A stretch of DNA of 64,000 bases from NCBI GenBank assembly GCA_916700875.1, contig CAKAKS010000062.1, positions 15,913,460-15,977,459 on the forward strand, read 5' to 3'. Origin of the DNA: Sebastes aleutianus (Eukaryota; Chordata; Actinopteri; Perciformes; Sebastidae). Each line of letters opens with the position of its first letter. Position 1 is the stretch's first letter. The notes beneath the pieces were generated by a model, which was not told where the DNA came from, searched no databases, and worked only from the letters and a program-made list of their open reading frames with translations. Both the position numbers and the translations under genes were made by a program. Below are positions 60,140 through 64,000 of this stretch, piece after piece.

Positions 60140-63100
60140 GATAAACTCTCTCATTTAATTGGGTAAGAAGCTCAAGGAACTGGAGGTTGTGAGCAAATTA
60201 AAATACAGTACATGACAATGTTCAAAGTACGAGCCCATGTATCTCCGCAAATGCTGAACAAAACTCTAAATTAACAATTTGAATAGAAATACAACATGAT
60301 TTATTCATTGACACAGTGTAAAAGCCTCATATGAGCTGTATTATTGAATCCTAACATGGTAAATGTTGTTTTCTTTCTTAGTTAAAATGACAATTCACCT
60401 ATCCAGTAATTCCCATTTATCTCATAATCTGGACAGGAAATATGAGGTACGTCTTTCAGCTTTTCAGAAAGACTGATTAAAGACAATGTCACAGAGAAAA
60501 CATAATGAGTTACAGAATCTAGAGGAAAAGAGGACAAGGCGGCGGACTTTGTCTCTCTATAGCAGGGATGTGATTCTTTTCTTTGCTGCACTCTTCCATT
60601 AAAAAGCTAAAAAGAGAAATGAGTTTCCTTAAATTTGCCTCCTGCAGCGATACATTATTTTTTTTGACCCATTCCCAAAATGAACTCAATCTGTTACGGC
60701 CTAAAGAATAGCGAGCTGAGTGGAGTGATGTTAATACTGGAGTGCACTTTCAGCAGAGGAGCTCAGAAGTGACATTAGGTAAAGAGAAAGAAATACATGC
60801 GTGAGTTCAAATAGGAAAAAAAGAAGAGCAGAATAAAGCAGGTAAGACTGAGGAGATGGAGCAGAGGATGAGAGGTGTTTATGATTCTGATCTGAGAAGA
60901 TGGAAGACTTAAGGTGACATGAACAGATCTTTGTAAAAGAAATGAATGAAACTCTTATTTATCAATGTACCTGACTGTGTTATCTCTCTGGATCTCCGTC
61001 ACCTCTCACATTCGAACTGAATCATACCCGCCCTCCATGGTTAGACCCATATGTCTGAAATACTATATCCCATATTTCTTCAAGCTGCTCATGCCTGATA
61101 TTTTGTGGCTGTATCTAAAATCTAAAAACATGTTGTTTTTACACAAATTTCTTATTTCTTATTTCTATTTTCTTCACACACTGGGGGTGTTTTATTTTGT
61201 TCCTACGTACGTATATATTTTTTTGAAAACTGTTGTTTTTGTCATTAGTACTTTCAGTACAGAATGCAAATATTACACGGCGAAAGAGCGACACTTTTTT
61301 TGGAACAAGGTCGATTTTCTAAGCTTTCGCACCACGAATAAAGGCATCATCCAGTCATGTTGAACGGGTTAAATTGCAACTGGATTTATGAAACAACATG
61401 GAGGCGCCGTAGTCCGAACCAAGCCGGCAAAATGTATTACTCCTTTCCACCTTGACAAAGGCAGAGCAGACCAGATCTACTCCTGCCGTTCTTACCTTTC
61501 ACAATAAACGTATAATATTCGCAGGTGAGTATTTCACATTTTTGTGTCGTTTATTTGTCACGTCCACAAGTGTAAAGGCCTTTAAAGTAGAATCAAGACG
61601 GATGGAAAACAAACGCTACGAGTTGTACAGAATAAAACAGTGGTACAACACATGGGGAACACTAGAAACTGATGAGCACGGCCACACTTTCCACAAATCA
61701 CTGGAAAAGTCTTTGATAAATTGATAGCATTGCACACAAAAAGTCTCCACTGTAACGAAACCTAGTTAAAGGACAGATTCAACCAAAATTACTAACATAA
61801 AATCATAGTTGGAAAATGGTAAATAATGAGTGCAAACTGATACATTACTTTTATCTAAATATTAAATATGTTTACCAAATATTTTAATAAAATTAAGATA
61901 CAGCTTGAAATTAAATGCACATTAATCGTGAAAAGCTAATATCATATGACAGATTTTACCTTACAAGTGCTCTTTCAGAGGCTTTTTTAACCAAAACAAA
62001 TCAGGGACGGAGCTCTGATATCACCGGTAAACGTGTTCCTATATAAGCCAACATGTGGTTCATAGTGAAATCACAATATCGACATGAAGACGTATCGGTC
62101 TAGGCCTGCTCTCTCCTCTCTCTGCTGCCAAGGCGCTCAGGATTTAGAACAACTACTAGTGTCCATCTGCACACCGGATTTAAAATGTGGCTTCGCTGTG
62201 ACCCGTCTGTTGTCCGAGGCCTCTGGAGACGGAGGGAGGAGAGGACGGCGTGCCAGAAAACCCTCACTCACTCTGACAGCCTCCGTCCTCCACAAACATG
62301 TGCAGTTATGCTGCTGCTTTACTGGTAGAAAGATCATTACCAAGAGATGTCAAGCATTGAGTCCTGAAGAAGCATAATCAGGGGTTTCTCTCTGCTGTCA
62401 AACCGATCATGTGACTCATACTGTGCTAGACATTATTATTAATGGGATTTATTCTGCACCTTTAGGAGGATAATTGTAAGATGCTGGCTAGGTTGATAAA
62501 AAGTTTTGGAATAAAATGTGCAACCTGCAGGTTGGTGTGTACGACCTGTGAAAAATGAGGATGTACATGAGAGAATCTGTGTCCTGGACGATCCTGGCTG
62601 TTGGTTTAAGGCGGCTTACTGGGCGTCTGTTCCAGCCAAATCCATTTTTATTCACCCTGTGGATTATAGGACTGGTTGGCAAGGCTGCTCTAGTAGTACC
62701 AAAGCCAAAAAAGGCCCATGCAGGTGGATGCCCTGCATGTAGAGCATGGAAAATTGTGGATTCCTCACATGTGCATGTTTTTTTTTTCTACCATATTGCC
62801 ACCTTTTAAGCCAAAAAGGGCCAACGCTTTGGATGCTGAATCAAATCACAAAGTGTTTGAGTGGTTATCACTCTGAGTGGCCTTTAGAGGGTGCTGACAC
62901 ACTGGTGATGACAGCAGCTGTCTGCTGTACAGGTGCTGAGGACACACTTCTCAGTCGCAGCATGTGTGTGAAGTCTCTGGGATGGTGCTAACAAGTGACG
63001 CTCGCCTGCAGAGAACGTCCTCGATCACACGTCAGAGCGAGCCACAGCACACGGGAGGAGACACAAACGGACTGACTGGATGCTGCTCAGGCTGAAATCT

Positions 63101-63590
63101 GATCATCTTAGTTTTCATCATCATCACAACTTAAAAGATGTGTTTAATTAACACTATGGAGTGTTAATAAAGGGAATACATACTAAACAGAGGCACTTAT
63201 GTCTACATGGACACCTTATTAAAGTACAGTTTTCTGGTTCCAGGTGTTCAGATTTGGAACCTGACTGCAGAAATTTGCTTCCACTCAGCCATAACACGTC
63301 ATAACAGGCAACACGTCCCACATGTGTGACAGCAGTCTCACACTCTGGCATGGTGACAGACTGTGACAGGCTGGAGGTTGTAGGGACGAGTTTGGGAGGG
63401 GAGAGGGCGAGGTGGTGTGTGGTGTGTATAATGTGCTAAATGTATAGCAATGTTGACATTGAGAAGTTTGGACTTATTTTCTACAACTGAAATTTTTGTT
63501 ATTACAGAGTACCAGAAAAAAGGTACTGTTGAGTAGCGGTACAAAATTCCAGGTACCGGTACTCGTTCAAATGTGAATGGTTCCCGACCC
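60140..63590. other. Non-coding sequence, no gene recognised
   Basis: AT-rich DNA with several open frames (60965-61363, 61452-61724, 62084-62377, 62555-62809, all plus) that match no family I recognise. A donor-like GCAG/gtgagt occurs at 61524. No repeat hallmark was identified. Confidence 0.4.
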
Positions 63591-63593
63591 TAT

Positions 63594-63737
63594 ATTGTGC
63601 ACAGGGGCATTGTCACATTGAAACAGGAAAAGTCCTTCCCCAAATAGTTGACACAAAGTTGGAAAAACACTATTGTCTAAAATATCACTGTATGCTGTAG
63701 AATTAATATTACATTTCTCTGTTCCAAAGTGGCTAAG
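63594..63737 (-). mobile_element. Tc1/mariner transposase fragment
   Basis: Minus-strand translation gives CNINSTAYSDILDNSVFPTL then FGEGLFLFQCDNAPVHN. This matches the central catalytic part of Tc1-like transposases, where xDNAPVH carries the second catalytic Asp. Only about 48 codons remain; neither inverted repeat nor the rest of the ORF is present. Dead copy. Confidence 0.85.
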
Positions 63738-63749
63738 CCCAAACCAGTG

Positions 63750-64000
63750 GGCAACTCCGGGGTCTGAAAAGTGAAGCCAATGCTGAAGTGCCTTAAACGT
63801 GCATTCTTTCTAACAGCCAGCAGGGGGCGGCGACTCTGGTTGCAAAAAGAGGTCTGATTGTATAGAGGTTTATGAGAAAATGACCCTACTTGTCACTTGA
63901 TTTATTACCTCAGTAAACATTGTAAACATGAGTTTATGGTGTTTAAATCTGGTCCCATTTAGAGTCAAATAGACCATAAAGCAGGGGATGCTTTAGGGCG
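63750..64000. repeat. Probable interspersed repeat at right edge
   Basis: Contains ccagcagggggcggcgactctggttgcaaaaaga, a motif frequently met in fish interspersed repeats. Boundaries are unknown and it runs out of the window. Identification is from memory of its style. Confidence 0.3.

Noticed and set aside
60965..61363. 132-codon hydrophobic plus-strand frame
   Set aside because: Looks membrane-like only because T-rich codons give Phe/Leu/Ile; no start context, splice structure or family match.
62555..62809. 84-codon plus-strand frame with a hydrophobic segment
   Set aside because: Overlapping frames in two phases, no family motif, ends in a poly-T stretch.

Overview
The window is vertebrate nuclear DNA, most likely from a percomorph-type teleost. 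It has small coding exons with GT-AG introns and no bacterial-style dense ORFs. Many short non-autonomous DNA transposons are present, with 8-bp (hAT-like) or TTAA (piggyBac-like) target duplications. There are also an L2-like LINE, a tRNA-derived SINE, a Tc1 fragment and abundant (GT)n and (CT)n microsatellites. The organism assignment is an inference from gene structure and repeat style.

Region 1 (1 to about 36.4 kb, plus strand) holds the 3' half of an RBFOX-family splicing-factor gene. Ten consecutive coding exons (4217-29867) join without a frame break into 253 codons plus a stop. They carry a complete RRM, the Arg/Gly/Tyr-rich C-terminal domain and the terminal PY motif. Paralog-specific residues point to rbfox3 (NeuN): the DPYHHTIGPAATYS stretch, a C terminus ending RFTPY, direct joining of YGPELYA to VTGFPYP, and GAEIY in the 40-nt exon. 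The 5' exons lie left of the window. A long AT-rich 3' UTR may run to an AATAAA at 36384. The 93-nt exon that encodes the second half of the RRM has weak splice sites and is followed by a cluster of TGCATG, the motif RBFOX proteins bind, so this exon is a good candidate for autoregulation.

Region 2 (about 36.4-44.9 kb) is intergenic and I recognise no gene in it. It contains a TATA/CCAAT promoter-like block leading into a short ATG-initiated exon with a good donor (39.5-39.8 kb). A strong downstream acceptor lies at 40080, and a 3'-UTR-like block ends in AATAAA at 43606.

Region 3 (about 44.9-64 kb) is repeat-rich. It holds a decayed L2-like LINE on the minus strand interrupted by MITEs (44.98-46.86 kb). 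A 2.9-kb imperfect tandem array built on 'GTCATAGTATAGTATGTCGAAAAA'-like units with flanking segments in the opposite orientation follows (47.5-50.5 kb). A SINE with a 15-bp target duplication (51.5 kb), two fold-back elements (54.8 and 57.3 kb), a TTAA element (58.1 kb), a hAT MITE copy (59.3 kb) and a Tc1 transposase fragment at the right edge (63.6 kb) complete the region. No host gene is supported here.
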